Notes: generated by a model from the sequence alone, not told the origin. A stretch of 64,000 nucleotides of DNA from Flavobacterium succinicans LMG 10402 (GCF_000611675.1 NZ_JATV01000003.1:140781-204780); one strand, 5' to 3'; shown: positions 1 to 8,951, numbered from the stretch's first letter. Made by a program: numbers and translations.

Positions 1-1
1 G

Positions 2-2062
2 CCTAAACCAGTAGAGCCATTTAAGAAAAAAACTTTTGTAAAAAAGAGTGAGTATTGGAAATGGTTACAAGACTTTAATTTTAATTATTTACCTACTAAT
101 ATTACATTTAACTCTAGCGTTATTCGTCAGTACAACCGTCAACAATTTAGACAAGTAGATGTAGTGGGGATTGGGTTAGATCCTTTATATCGTCGAAATT
201 TCGCTTTCAATTATCAGTATGGGTTCAATTATAATTTGACAAAATCATTGCGATTAAATTATACTGCTTCTTCAAATAATATTGTTAAAAGTTATTTGAA
301 TGAAGATAATACGCCAATTGATACCTTTACCATTTGGGATAGTTATTTTGATATCGGAGATCCGAACCAGCATACACAGCAACTGATTGTTAACTATGAA
401 ATTCCTTTAAATAAAATCCCGGTCTTTAGCTTTGTGAAGGCTAGTTTTACTTACCAAGGCGATTATAGTTGGCAGCGCGCATCGAATGCTTTGTCCGATA
501 TTTCTATCGGTGGGGTTGATTATAATTTAGGGAATACGATCCAAAATGCGAGTTCCAAAATATTGAATACTTCTTTCGCAATGGAAACCTTGTACAAATA
601 TCTAGGGCTTACTAAAAAAGGAGCGTCGTCAGCCAAACCCAAAGCCCTGGCACCAAAACCTGGAGAAAAAGTAGTGAATACTGCCATAAAACCAATACAG
701 CAAAGAAGCCCTTTTATGGATGGATTAGTGGGTGTTTTGACTAGTGTAAAAAACATTCAAGTCAATTATACGCACAATAGTGGTACGGTGTTGCCTGGTT
801 TTACACAAGGTTTAGGCTTTTTAGGTTCTACTAAGCCTTCCATAGGATTTATTTTTGGAAGTCAAGATGATATCAGATATGAATCGGCCAAAAGGGGTTG
901 GTTGACCAATTATCAAGACTTTAATCAAAATTATACCCAAGTAACCAATAAAATATTAAAGGCTACTGCTAATGTTGATTTGTTTCCTGATTTTAAAATA
1001 GACTTAACTGCTGACCGCTCTTATTCTGAAAATTCATCCGAGCAATACAATGTAATTGATGGCAATTATCGATCATTGTCGCCTTATAGCTACGGAATGT
1101 TTTCGATCTCTACCGTTTTAATAAAAACAGCTTTTTCTAAAAGTGATGTCAATGGTTCGGATGCTTTCGACGATTTTAGAAGTAACAGATTAATTATTGC
1201 GAATCGATTGGCTTCGCAACGTGGTATTGATCTCTCCAATCCTGCCAATATTGATGCCGATGGATTTCCAAAAGGGTACGGCAAAAACAATCAAGCGGTA
1301 TTGTTACCTTCGTTTTTGGCGGCGTATACAGGTGGGAATGCCAATGACGTTTCTACAGGTATATTTAGAAGTTTTCCAATCCCGAACTGGTCTATTAAGT
1401 ACAGCGGTTTTATGAGGTACAATTTTTTTAAAAATCGATTCAAAAGAGTTTCACTCTTACATCACTATCGCTCATCCTATACGATCAATGATTATCGTTC
1501 TAATTTTGAGTATACCAAAAAACCAAATGGAACAGATGTTGGAGGAAATTATTTTAACCCAATTGTATTGTCTAACATCAACTTGGTTGAACAATTTAGT
1601 CCGCTTATTCGTTTAGATTTTGAATTGAAAAACTCCTTTAAGGTATTAACTGAAATCAAAAAAGATCGTGCTTTGTCCATGAGTTTTGATAATAATTTAT
1701 TGACCGAAGTCAAAGGAATCGAATACATTGTTGGATTAGGTTATCGATTTAAAGATGTTATTTTTTCTTCGCGCTTGGCCGATAGCCCCACTGGAATCAT
1801 CAAAAGTGATATTAATTTGAAAGCGGATGTGTCGTATCGTAACAATCAAACCCTAGTTCGTTACTTGGATTATGATAATAATAAATTGGCGGCGGGACAA
1901 AATATTTGGCAATTGCGTGTGGCTGCAGATTATTCGTTTAGTAAAAATTTGACGGCTATTTTCTATTATGACCATTCGTTCTCGAAAGCGGTAATTTCAA
2001 CTACTTTTCCGTTAACTAATATACGTTCAGGGTTTACCTTGCGTTATAATTTTGGTAATTAA
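2..2062 (+). CDS. sprA: SprA, C-terminal part (T9SS outer-membrane translocon / gliding protein), cut by window edge
   Basis: The reading frame is open from base 2 to the stop at 2062, giving about 686 residues. The true start lies upstream of the window, so the GTG at 164 is internal. SprA is the very large (about 2,400 residue) outer-membrane barrel through which T9SS cargo crosses, and it is required for gliding in Flavobacterium. Visible here is long, strand-rich, aromatic-rich barrel sequence with the YLPTNITFNSSVIRQYNRQQ-type segment just before base 150 and a C-terminal end in an aromatic/Asn beta-strand (RYNFGN). A Pro/Ala/Lys-rich loop lies near bases 630-710. The downstream neighbours gcvH, VanZ, deoC and remB are as I recall them in F. 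johnsoniae, which supports the call. No frameshift is seen in the visible part. Confidence 0.9.
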   Translation, partial: PKPVEPFKKKTFVKKSEYWKWLQDFNFNYLPTNITFNSSVIRQYNRQQFRQVDVVGIGLDPLYRRNFAFNYQYGFNYNLTKSLRLNYTASSNNIVKSYLNEDNTPIDTFTIWDSYFDIGDPNQHTQQLIVNYEIPLNKIPVFSFVKASFTYQGDYSWQRASNALSDISIGGVDYNLGNTIQNASSKILNTSFAMETLYKYLGLTKKGASSAKPKALAPKPGEKVVNTAIKPIQQRSPFMDGLVGVLTSVKNIQVNYTHNSGTVLPGFTQGLGFLGSTKPSIGFIFGSQDDIRYESAKRGWLTNYQDFNQNYTQVTNKILKATANVDLFPDFKIDLTADRSYSENSSEQYNVIDGNYRSLSPYSYGMFSISTVLIKTAFSKSDVNGSDAFDDFRSNRLIIANRLASQRGIDLSNPANIDADGFPKGYGKNNQAVLLPSFLAAYTGGNANDVSTGIFRSFPIPNWSIKYSGFMRYNFFKNRFKRVSLLHHYRSSYTINDYRSNFEYTKKPNGTDVGGNYFNPIVLSNINLVEQFSPLIRLDFELKNSFKVLTEIKKDRALSMSFDNNLLTEVKGIEYIVGLGYRFKDVIFSSRLADSPTGIIKSDINLKADVSYRNNQTLVRYLDYDNNKLAAGQNIWQLRVAADYSFSKNLTAIFYYDHSFSKAVISTTFPLTNIRSGFTLRYNFGN

Positions 2063-2076
2063 TTTGTACTTATTCT

Positions 2077-2109
2077 TTGTAAAAAATTAATACAAGATAG
2101 TTACCTTTG
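2077..2109 (+). promoter_or_regulatory. Promoter of gcvH
   Basis: TTG at 2077-2079 and TACCTTTG at 2102-2109 are separated by 22 bases, fitting the Bacteroidota sigma consensus TTG-N(17-23)-TAnnTTTG. The leader to the gcvH ATG is about 34 bases. Confidence 0.65.
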
Positions 2110-2143
2110 CTTCTTATTGTAAATAACACAACATTTATATATT

Positions 2144-2524
2144 ATGAGCGTACCATCAAATTTAAAGTACACAAAAGATCACGAATGGGTTAGTATCGAA
2201 GGCGATATTGCAACCGTAGGAATTACTCATTTTGCACAAAAAGAGTTAGGAGATATTGTCTATGTAGAAGTAGAGACTTTAGACCAAACATTAGATAAAG
2301 ACGAAGTTTTCGGAACGGTAGAAGCTGTTAAAACGGTTTCTGATTTATTTTTACCACTTAGCGGAGAGATTATCGCCTTTAATGATGATTTAGAAGCAGC
2401 TCCTGAAACGGTGAATGCTGATCCTTACGGAGCGGGATGGATGGTGAAAGTAAAAATTGCTAATCCAAGCGAAATAGAAGAGTTGTTATCTGATGCAGCT
2501 TACAAAGAATTAATTGGTGCATAA
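2144..2524 (+). CDS. gcvH: Glycine cleavage system H protein
   Basis: This 126-residue protein carries the lipoyl group that shuttles the aminomethyl intermediate between the P, T and L proteins of the cytosolic glycine cleavage complex. The whole length is the lipoyl-like H-protein fold. The lipoylation site is Lys63 in the motif EAVKTVSD, and the N-terminal KYTKDHEW signature is intact. Length is normal for the family. The ATG at 2144 lies behind its own promoter. The P and T genes are not nearby, so the gene stands apart from the rest of the system. Its end overlaps the start of the VanZ-like gene by about 10 bases, which suggests translational coupling. Confidence 0.97.
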   Translation: MSVPSNLKYTKDHEWVSIEGDIATVGITHFAQKELGDIVYVEVETLDQTLDKDEVFGTVEAVKTVSDLFLPLSGEIIAFNDDLEAAPETVNADPYGAGWMVKVKIANPSEIEELLSDAAYKELIGA

Positions 2525-2897
2525 ATATTTTTTTTTCGGCCTAGCTATCGTTTGGACAGGTTTCATTCTTTTTGTTTGCTTGATAAAATCATCTGATGTT
2601 CCAACTATTAATATCGTTGGAATTGATAAAGTAGTGCATTTTGTAATGCATTTGTCGTTTACCTCACTTTGGGGTATGGCATTTTTCAAAAGCAAGTTTT
2701 TTGATGCTGTCAACAAAGTATTGGTCTTTTCTTTTTTGCTCTCCTTTGTTTTTGGATTGCTGATTGAATTTGCTCAAGGCTTTTTAACAACCACTCGCAG
2801 TGCCGATGTTTCCGATATTTTAGCCAACGTTCTAGGGGCACTTTTAGCAATCGCTATGTTGAATGCTTATTGTAACGCCACTAAAGACATTGAATAA
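2514..2897 (+). CDS. VanZ-like small membrane protein
   Basis: This protein of about 127 residues has three to four predicted membrane helices (roughly residues 5-23, 40-58, 68-90 and 100-118) and the VanZ-family pattern DKVVHFVMH near residues 38-46, followed by [20 protein letters not shown]. VanZ homologues are membrane proteins of unclear biochemical role; the founding member confers low-level teicoplanin resistance. The start must be TTG (2514) or the adjacent GTG (2517), because an in-frame TAA directly precedes them, so the gene begins inside the last codons of gcvH. No resistance phenotype should be inferred from family membership alone. A strong terminator follows. Confidence 0.85.
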   Translation: MVHKYFFFGLAIVWTGFILFVCLIKSSDVPTINIVGIDKVVHFVMHLSFTSLWGMAFFKSKFFDAVNKVLVFSFLLSFVFGLLIEFAQGFLTTTRSADVSDILANVLGALLAIAMLNAYCNATKDIE

Positions 2898-2900
2898 TTA

Positions 2901-2929
2901 AAATCCCATTTCGATGGGATTTTTTTTTA
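2901..2929 (+). terminator. Rho-independent terminator after gcvH-VanZ
   Basis: A perfect 9-bp stem (AAATCCCAT / ATGGGATTT) closed by a TTCG tetraloop is followed by a T run. It closes the sprA-gcvH-VanZ transcript. Confidence 0.9.
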
Positions 2930-3005
2930 GTGATATGGTTTCTTCTTTCTAAATATATCCTTGAGATTAAAAACAAATTCGGCGAAATGAAAAATAACAG
3001 CTTCT

Positions 3006-3037
3006 TTGCTTTTTTTTCTATTTATACAGTACTTTTG
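3006..3037 (+). promoter_or_regulatory. Promoter of deoC
   Basis: TTG at 3006-3008 and TACTTTTG at 3030-3037 are spaced by 21 bases. The leader to the deoC ATG is about 37 bases. Confidence 0.7.
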
Positions 3038-3074
3038 TAGCGATTATTTGTAAAATTCTAAAACCTAAATTCTT

Positions 3075-3818
3075 ATGAACCTTAGATCTTACCTCGATTC
3101 AACTTATTTAAAAACCAATGAACAAGCTAATATTTCTGAAGCTGAAAATGTTCTAGTGGTTACAGAATGCATTGAAGAAGCGATTCGTGAACAATTCAAA
3201 TTGATTATGATTCGTCCAGATCGAGTGGCCTTGGCTAAACAATTAATCGAAGCCGTAGGTTCCAAAGTTCTAATTGGTACTGTCATTGCTTTTCCAAAAG
3301 GGGATGCTAATCTGCAAGCTAAGTTGGCAGAGGCTGAACAAGCCATAGCAGACGGAGCCGACGATTTGGATTTTGTTTGTGATTACGAAGCCTTTAAAAG
3401 AGGGGAGTTTGAATTGGTGAAGCAAGAGATTGTACAAGGAACAAAGTTAGGTTTAGCACATAAGAAGGTTGTAAAATGGATCATTGAAGTGGCAGCTTTG
3501 AATCATACCCAAATTATTCAACTTTCTGCATTCATCAAAAATGTTGTTTTGCAGCATTTTGAAGAAGAAGACTTCGCATCAATCTTTGTGAAATCGTCTA
3601 CAGGATTTTATCAAACAGCCAATAACGAGCCTAATGGTGCAACTGTTGATACGATAAAGTTAATGCTTGAAAATGCTTCGCCCTTACCTGTAAAAGCTGC
3701 TGGAGGTGTTAGAAATTATCAAGATGCCATTCAAATGATACAACTTGGTGTACAACGCATTGGAACTTCTGGAGCCAAAGCCATAATCGATGGAGCTTCG
3801 GCAGAAGGCGAATACTAA
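3075..3818 (+). CDS. deoC: Deoxyribose-phosphate aldolase
   Basis: This 247-residue class I aldolase reversibly splits 2-deoxyribose-5-phosphate into glyceraldehyde-3-phosphate and acetaldehyde, the last step of deoxynucleoside catabolism in the cytosol. The Schiff-base lysine is Lys173 in VKSSTGF. The second catalytic lysine is Lys207 in VKAAGGVR. The acidic relay residue lies in ADDLDF (about Asp99). These match the three catalytic residues of the E. coli enzyme. Length is typical. It has its own promoter, and remB follows after 15 bases, so the two are probably co-transcribed although functionally unrelated. No other deo gene is adjacent. Confidence 0.96.
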   Translation: MNLRSYLDSTYLKTNEQANISEAENVLVVTECIEEAIREQFKLIMIRPDRVALAKQLIEAVGSKVLIGTVIAFPKGDANLQAKLAEAEQAIADGADDLDFVCDYEAFKRGEFELVKQEIVQGTKLGLAHKKVVKWIIEVAALNHTQIIQLSAFIKNVVLQHFEEEDFASIFVKSSTGFYQTANNEPNGATVDTIKLMLENASPLPVKAAGGVRNYQDAIQMIQLGVQRIGTSGAKAIIDGASAEGEY

Positions 3819-3833
3819 AGAATCAAATTATAG

Positions 3834-5945
3834 ATGATGTATAGAATTAAGATTGTGTTGTTTATTGTTAGTATTGGATTCAATTGGTGTTATGGGCAAA
3901 ACACAAACGTAGCCCCCTTTTCAGAGGTAGAGCGGTTTCCAGTGTTCTCTTCTTGTCAAAATCTTCAAGCCAAAGCAACCGAGCAGTGTTTTTATGACCA
4001 AGTGCAAGATTTTGTATTTTCCAATTTTAAAGTGCCCCAAAATGATTCTTTTAGTGGGAAATTAAAAGTACTTTTTGAGGTAACTGAAGAAGGAAAATTT
4101 AAGGTTTTGTATGTCGATGCCATTTCTGAATCGTATAGCAACGAGGTGAAAAGAGTTTTTGCGGTCTTGCCCAAAGTAAGCCCTGCTACCTATAACGGAA
4201 AGCCCACATATTCTAAATATACGATTGCTATTGCTATTCCTTTAAAATCAAAAGAACAGTTCGAAGCGGAGGCTCTCGCAAAAGCAGAAATTCTCAATGT
4301 TAAAAATCCAAAGCTAACAGAATTAGATAGTATTGTATACAAAAAATACCGCAATCCTGAGTACGAAAGCCATTTAAATATGCCTTTTTCTCACAGTCTT
4401 TATGCACAGTTTGATGCCAAGATGAATCAAGTGGGAAGTAACAATCATACCGCTTCTAAACCTTATACATATGCCGAAGTAGCGAAGTATTATGACATGA
4501 ATGCAGCTGCTGAAAAGTTACAAAAGAAAGCTTCAGGTTGGTGGTCTAGAAAGTTGTGGAACGAAAACATGGTTGCGATTCAAGGCGAGGACTATTGGTT
4601 TACCTTGGATCCTATAGTCGATTTGCAATTGGGAAAAGCTTCTCAGACTGATAATTCCTATACGTATGTGAATACTCGTGCACTCAATTTTAGAGGGGGA
4701 TTGGGGAAACAGTTGAATTTCACTACCACCGTTTTTGAAAGTCAAGGACGTTTTGCAGATTATTATAATCAATATGCAGAATCCATTAAGCCTTCGGGTG
4801 GAAATCCCGCAATCATTCCTGGGGTTGGAATTGCCAAAAGATTCAAAGAAGATGCCTATGATTTTCCTTTAGCGGAAGCCAACATTACTTTTACTCCAAA
4901 TAAATTTATTGATTTACAGTTGGGTTATGGTAGAAACTTTATTGGAGATGGGTATCGTTCTTTATTAGAAAGTGATGGTGCAAGTCCTTATCCTTACTTT
5001 AAAATCAATACTAATTTTTGGAAAATAAAATATACTAATACGTATATGTGGCTCAAAGATGTGCGTCCTGAAGTGACTGTAGATCGAACGTATGCTACCA
5101 AATTTATGGCGAATCATTACTTGAGTTGGAATGTTTCGAATCGCTTGAATTTAGGTTTTTTTGAATCAGTAGTTTGGACAAAAGACAACAATAGAGGCTT
5201 TGATATGAGCTTTGTGAATCCTATTATTTTTTATCGCGCAGTAGAATTTGGGTCTTCCTCCAGAAGCGGAAATGCTTTGTTGGGGCTTACCTTTAAATAC
5301 AAATGGGATGCTTCCATTAATGCCTACGGACAATTATTAGTAGATGAATTTTCATTGGGTGACGTAAAAGGAGGTGATAATAGTTGGAAAAACAAATTCG
5401 GATATCAATTCGGTTTGAAGTATTACAATGCTTTCAAGGTAAATAATCTTTTATTGCAGTTAGAATACAATCATGTGCGTCCTTATGTGTATTCACACAG
5501 TAATCCCGTTACGAACTACGCGCACAATAATCAGAGTTTGGGCCATCAATGGGGAGGGAATTTCAATGAGTTAATTGCCATTGGTCGTTATCATAAAGGA
5601 AGACTTTTTGCAGATGCTAAAGTAACCGTTGGAACACGTGGTCTTGATTTTGATACCACCGAAGATAGTTTTAATTATGGCGGCAATATTTATAAAGACT
5701 ACGATGATAAACGTCCTTTTGATACAGGTGTAAAAGTAGGACAGGGGAACAAGACAAAAGTTTTTATAGCAGACATTCAAGGAGGTTATTTGGTTAATCC
5801 AGCTACTAATTTGAAGCTTTTTGCTAGTTACATTTACAGAAGTTTCGATCCTTCACAAAACACAATAGCCACTTTTAATCAGAGTACCAATTGGTTTAGT
5901 GTCGGAGTAAGATCTGATATTTTCAACTTCTATTTTGATTATTAA
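3834..5945 (+). CDS. remB: RemB-like gliding motility outer-membrane protein
   Basis: This protein of about 703 residues has a signal peptide (residues 1 to about 21, ending CYGQ). A TonB C-terminal-like domain follows (about 38-135; pattern GKLKVLFEVTEEGKFKV), and then a beta-barrel of about 450 residues ending in an aromatic strand (FNFYFDY), as expected for an outer-membrane protein. The name rests on gene order: in F. johnsoniae remB lies a few genes after sprA, and mutants have gliding defects. I recall that from the literature and could not check sequence identity here. The barrel also resembles capsule-assembly Wzi-like barrels. Two ATGs stand in tandem at 3834 and 3837. A promoter directly in front is not visible, so expression probably comes from the deoC promoter. 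Confidence 0.78.
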   Translation: MMYRIKIVLFIVSIGFNWCYGQNTNVAPFSEVERFPVFSSCQNLQAKATEQCFYDQVQDFVFSNFKVPQNDSFSGKLKVLFEVTEEGKFKVLYVDAISESYSNEVKRVFAVLPKVSPATYNGKPTYSKYTIAIAIPLKSKEQFEAEALAKAEILNVKNPKLTELDSIVYKKYRNPEYESHLNMPFSHSLYAQFDAKMNQVGSNNHTASKPYTYAEVAKYYDMNAAAEKLQKKASGWWSRKLWNENMVAIQGEDYWFTLDPIVDLQLGKASQTDNSYTYVNTRALNFRGGLGKQLNFTTTVFESQGRFADYYNQYAESIKPSGGNPAIIPGVGIAKRFKEDAYDFPLAEANITFTPNKFIDLQLGYGRNFIGDGYRSLLESDGASPYPYFKINTNFWKIKYTNTYMWLKDVRPEVTVDRTYATKFMANHYLSWNVSNRLNLGFFESVVWTKDNNRGFDMSFVNPIIFYRAVEFGSSSRSGNALLGLTFKYKWDASINAYGQLLVDEFSLGDVKGGDNSWKNKFGYQFGLKYYNAFKVNNLLLQLEYNHVRPYVYSHSNPVTNYAHNNQSLGHQWGGNFNELIAIGRYHKGRLFADAKVTVGTRGLDFDTTEDSFNYGGNIYKDYDDKRPFDTGVKVGQGNKTKVFIADIQGGYLVNPATNLKLFASYIYRSFDPSQNTIATFNQSTNWFSVGVRSDIFNFYFDY

Positions 5946-5985
5946 TATAGGTGTCTTCTTACGGATATAATTTATGATTTGTTTT

Positions 5986-6016
5986 TTGTCTAATCCCTTG
6001 CGATACCCTACTTTTG
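5986..6016 (+). promoter_or_regulatory. Promoter of the heme O synthase / oxidase operon
   Basis: TTG at 5986-5988 and TACTTTTG at 6009-6016 are spaced by 20 bases, about 39 bases ahead of the TTG start codon of the first gene. Confidence 0.65.
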
Positions 6017-6055
6017 CAAAAATTTTTTATAAAATTAACATTACTTTAAAACGCT

Positions 6056-6949
6056 TTGACAAATACAATTTCGATCAAATCCATTTATTTAGATTTTAAA
6101 GCCATTACCAAAGCTGGTCTTGCCATTAGTGTTGTTTTTTCATCCATTGCAGGTTTTGTTTTAGGGATTGATCATTTTGAAACAAGCACTTTGTGGGTCT
6201 TGTTTAAGTTAGCTGTTGGAGGCTATTGTATGGTGGGCGCCTCAAATGCCTACAATCAAGTTATTGAAAAGAATTTAGATGCTTTAATGGATCGAACTAA
6301 AAATCGTCCAGTGGCCTCAGGGCGAATGCAGCCAAAGTTGGCTTTGATCGTTGCTACTTTATTGACAATTTTAGGGTTGACTTTGTTATACAGTATTAAT
6401 CCAAAGTCGGCCATGTTTGGTGCGATTTCGATTTTTTTATATACAAGTATTTATACGCCTTTAAAGACGATGACTTCTTTGTCAGTTTTTGTAGGTGCTT
6501 TTCCAGGAGCCATACCGTTCATGTTGGGTTGGGTGGCTGCGACAGGTGAATTTGGCATTGAAGCTGGTACCTTGTTTTTGATTCAGTTTTTTTGGCAATT
6601 TCCCCATTTCTGGGCTATCGGTTGGTTTTTATATGAAGATTATGAAAAAGCAGGTTTCTTTATGTTGCCTACTGGAAAAAAAGATAACGGAACCGCATTG
6701 CAGATTATATTATATACGGTTTGGTTAATCATCGCGTCGCTTTTGCCGATGTTCGGATATACAGGTTCTTTGTTTTTAACACCTGTTGCTGCAGTGTTGG
6801 TCTTTTTGTTAGGATTGTGGATGTTGTTTTATGCAGTGAAAGTGTATCAATTACGAACTACCAAGTCTGCAAGAACTTTAATGTTGGTAAGCGTTTCGTA
6901 TATTACCTTGTTGCAATTAATATATATAGTAGATAAATTTTTGAGATAG
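6056..6949 (+). CDS. ctaB: Protoheme IX farnesyltransferase (heme O synthase)
   Basis: This 297-residue polytopic UbiA-family prenyltransferase of the inner membrane transfers a farnesyl group to protoheme to make heme O, the precursor of heme A for cytochrome oxidase. The first Asp-rich site is visible as N-x-x-x-D in IEKNLDALMDRTKNRPVASG (about residues 75-95). The second lies in the YEDYEKAGFFMLP region (about 193-206). Eight to nine hydrophobic segments are present and length is normal. The start is TTG: an in-frame TAA lies only three codons upstream and there is no ATG before the conserved region. The next gene begins one base after the stop, indicating an operon with the oxidase subunits. 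The symbol cyoE is equally usable. Confidence 0.95.
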   Translation: MTNTISIKSIYLDFKAITKAGLAISVVFSSIAGFVLGIDHFETSTLWVLFKLAVGGYCMVGASNAYNQVIEKNLDALMDRTKNRPVASGRMQPKLALIVATLLTILGLTLLYSINPKSAMFGAISIFLYTSIYTPLKTMTSLSVFVGAFPGAIPFMLGWVAATGEFGIEAGTLFLIQFFWQFPHFWAIGWFLYEDYEKAGFFMLPTGKKDNGTALQIILYTVWLIIASLLPMFGYTGSLFLTPVAAVLVFLLGLWMLFYAVKVYQLRTTKSARTLMLVSVSYITLLQLIYIVDKFLR

Positions 6950-6950
6950 T

Positions 6951-7538
6951 ATGGATACAATGATGACTAAAGAAGAATATCAATCTAGGACAGGGAAATC
7001 CTATAAATTGATTTTGTTATTCGCAATGGTAAGTATGACCATGATGTTTGCTGGATTGACAAGTGCTTTTGTGGTTAGTAAATCAAGAGTAGATTGGTTA
7101 AAAAACTTTGAATTACCTGTTGCTTTTTTTGCAAGTACACTTGTTATTGTGGCGTGTAGTTTAACATTTCATTTGGCTAAAAAATCGATTCAAAAAGACC
7201 AGCAAAAAACAACTATGCAATGGTTGTTATTAACAATGATTTTAGGAATTTCTTTTGTGGTATTACAGTTTGTAGGTTTTGGAGAAATTGTGGCTAATGG
7301 CTTTTATTTTACCGGACCAGCTAGTTCAATAACTACAACATTCCTTTATATTGTGACAGTTATGCATCTTTTACACCTAGCTGGAGGCTTGGTTTCTCTT
7401 TTGATTATTATTTATAATCATTACAAACAAAAGTACAGCGCAACTCAATACCTTGGAATTGAATTGGGTGTAATGTACTGGCATTTTTTGGATGTATTAT
7501 GGGTATATTTATTTTTGTTTTTATATTTCTTTAAATAA
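6951..7538 (+). CDS. Cytochrome c oxidase subunit III-like protein (short form)
   Basis: This 195-residue integral membrane protein has five hydrophobic segments and the subunit III signatures HLLHLAGG (about 141-148) and YWHFLDVLWVYLFLF (about 176-190). Subunit III is the non-catalytic heme-copper oxidase subunit that stabilises the core and its proton uptake. The gene sits one base after ctaB and 43 bases before a second, longer subunit III gene. The genes for catalytic subunits I and II are not in this window. The protein could equally be called a heme-copper oxidase subunit III of unspecified type. The ATG at 6951 is followed by two more Met codons within the first five, so the exact start is slightly uncertain. 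Confidence 0.88.
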   Translation: MDTMMTKEEYQSRTGKSYKLILLFAMVSMTMMFAGLTSAFVVSKSRVDWLKNFELPVAFFASTLVIVACSLTFHLAKKSIQKDQQKTTMQWLLLTMILGISFVVLQFVGFGEIVANGFYFTGPASSITTTFLYIVTVMHLLHLAGGLVSLLIIIYNHYKQKYSATQYLGIELGVMYWHFLDVLWVYLFLFLYFFK

Positions 7539-7549
7539 GAAAAAAAATA

Positions 7550-7557
7550 TAAATTTG
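7550..7557 (+). promoter_or_regulatory. Possible internal promoter -7 element before second subunit III gene
   Basis: TAAATTTG fits TAnnTTTG and lies about 24 bases before the ATG at 7582, but no TTG is found at a proper distance upstream. Confidence 0.35.
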
Positions 7558-7581
7558 GGAACTTTTTAACAAATTAATTTT

Positions 7582-8559
7582 ATGGGAGCGACAGTTACTA
7601 CTGCAAACAACGACGAAAAGACTTGGGGTGGCGCAAATGAGCCAATGGGAGCGAGTTATGGTAAATTAATGATGTGGTTTTTTATCGTATCTGATGCCTT
7701 GACTTTCTCTGGTTTTCTTGCAGCTTACGGATTTTCTAGATTTAAATTTATCGAAACTTGGCCATTAGCCGACGAAGTGTTTACTCACTTTCCATTTTTA
7801 CACGGAGTATCTGCTCCAATGTATTATGTAGCCTTAATGACTTTTATCCTTATTTTCTCATCTGTAACCATGGTGTTAGCTGTGGATGCAGGACATCAAA
7901 TGAAAAAAGATAAAGTAGCACTTTACATGTTTTTGACTATTATTGGAGGTTTGATCTTCGTGGGTTCTCAAGCTTGGGAGTGGAAAAACTTTATAAAAGG
8001 AGAGTATGGTGCAGTAGAAACTACTGGTGGAAGTTTACTTCAGTTTGTTGACAAAGACGGAAAACGTGTGGCTTTGGCAGATTTTGCTACCGATTTACAC
8101 GAAGAACGTGAACAATTAACGCGTAGTCAAGCTAAGTGGTTTATGAGTGAGCCTGCCTTGCCTACTTATTCTGTTGCAGAAATTCAAGCTGGTTTTAAAG
8201 CACATCCTGAATTGTTAGTAAGAACAGAAACAATTACTAAAGACAAACAAAAACAAGTATTGTCTAGAGCTGAGTCAGAAGCTAGATTAGCCGATGCTAA
8301 AATTGTAGTTGAAGGGGCAAATCTTCATCATAACGAATACGGAAGCAAATTATTTGCTGACTTCTTCTTCTTTATTACTGGTTTCCACGGTTTTCACGTG
8401 TTTTCAGGTGTAGTAATCAATATCATTATTTTCTTCAATGTTTTGTTAGGAACTTACGAAAAACGTAGAAGTTACGAAATGGTAGAAAAGGTTGGTTTGT
8501 ACTGGCACTTTGTGGATTTGGTTTGGGTATTTGTATTTACCGTATTTTATCTTGTTTAA
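7582..8559 (+). CDS. Cytochrome c oxidase subunit III with a large hydrophilic insertion
   Basis: This 325-residue protein carries the subunit III hallmarks: a first helix region after GKLMMWFFIVSDALTFSGF (about 27-45), WEWKNFIKGEY (about 132-142), FITGFHGFHVFSG (about 264-276) and YWHFVDLVWVFVF (about 307-319). Between the WEW segment and the GFHGFHV helix is an unusual stretch of about 110 residues (about 141-250). It is rich in charge (Glu, Lys, Arg) and should lie outside the membrane. Without it the protein would have ordinary length. It is the second subunit III-like protein in the operon, so the two may belong to one oxidase or to two. The ATG at 7582 gives a sensible N terminus. Confidence 0.92.
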   Translation: MGATVTTANNDEKTWGGANEPMGASYGKLMMWFFIVSDALTFSGFLAAYGFSRFKFIETWPLADEVFTHFPFLHGVSAPMYYVALMTFILIFSSVTMVLAVDAGHQMKKDKVALYMFLTIIGGLIFVGSQAWEWKNFIKGEYGAVETTGGSLLQFVDKDGKRVALADFATDLHEEREQLTRSQAKWFMSEPALPTYSVAEIQAGFKAHPELLVRTETITKDKQKQVLSRAESEARLADAKIVVEGANLHHNEYGSKLFADFFFFITGFHGFHVFSGVVINIIIFFNVLLGTYEKRRSYEMVEKVGLYWHFVDLVWVFVFTVFYLV

Positions 8560-8579
8560 TTTTTAAGAAACTTATTATT

Positions 8580-8930
8580 ATGTCACACGAACACGTTTCT
8601 AACACCAAAAGAATTTGGTTTGTTTTCGGATTATTATCTGTGGTTACTACAGTAGAAGTAATTTTAGGTATCATTAAACCAGAATCTTTGTTTTTTACTA
8701 ATTTTCTTGGAATGAACTTGCTAAATTGGATATTTTACATATTGACAATTTTTAAAGCTTATTATATTGTTTGGGCGTTCATGCACATGGAAGGAGAAAA
8801 GAAATCCTTACAAAGTGCAGTGGTAATCCCACTCGTATTTTTAATTTTATATTTACTTTTTATTCTATTAACTGAAGGTGATTATGTATTCGGGGTTTTT
8901 AAAAATTCTATCATTAAATGGAATTTTTAA
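8580..8930 (+). CDS. Cytochrome c oxidase subunit IV-like small membrane protein
   Basis: This 116-residue protein begins at the ATG at 8580 (MSHEHVSNTKRIW). A longer frame exists upstream but overlaps the subunit III gene and adds no conserved sequence. It has three hydrophobic helices (about 11-29, 46-68 and 80-100). The pattern YYIVWAFMHMEGEKKSL is typical of prokaryotic subunit IV (COX4_pro) proteins, which assist assembly of the oxidase. It lies 20 bases behind the subunit III gene and is the last gene before a terminator, so ctaB, the two subunit III genes and this gene form one transcription unit. Confidence 0.88.
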   Translation: MSHEHVSNTKRIWFVFGLLSVVTTVEVILGIIKPESLFFTNFLGMNLLNWIFYILTIFKAYYIVWAFMHMEGEKKSLQSAVVIPLVFLILYLLFILLTEGDYVFGVFKNSIIKWNF

Positions 8931-8951
8931 CTAAATATTAATTCAGAAAAG

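Noticed and set aside
2514..2897. Glycopeptide resistance gene (vanZ)
   Set aside because: Only a distant VanZ-family protein is present, with no vanA/B-type cluster; resistance should not be inferred.
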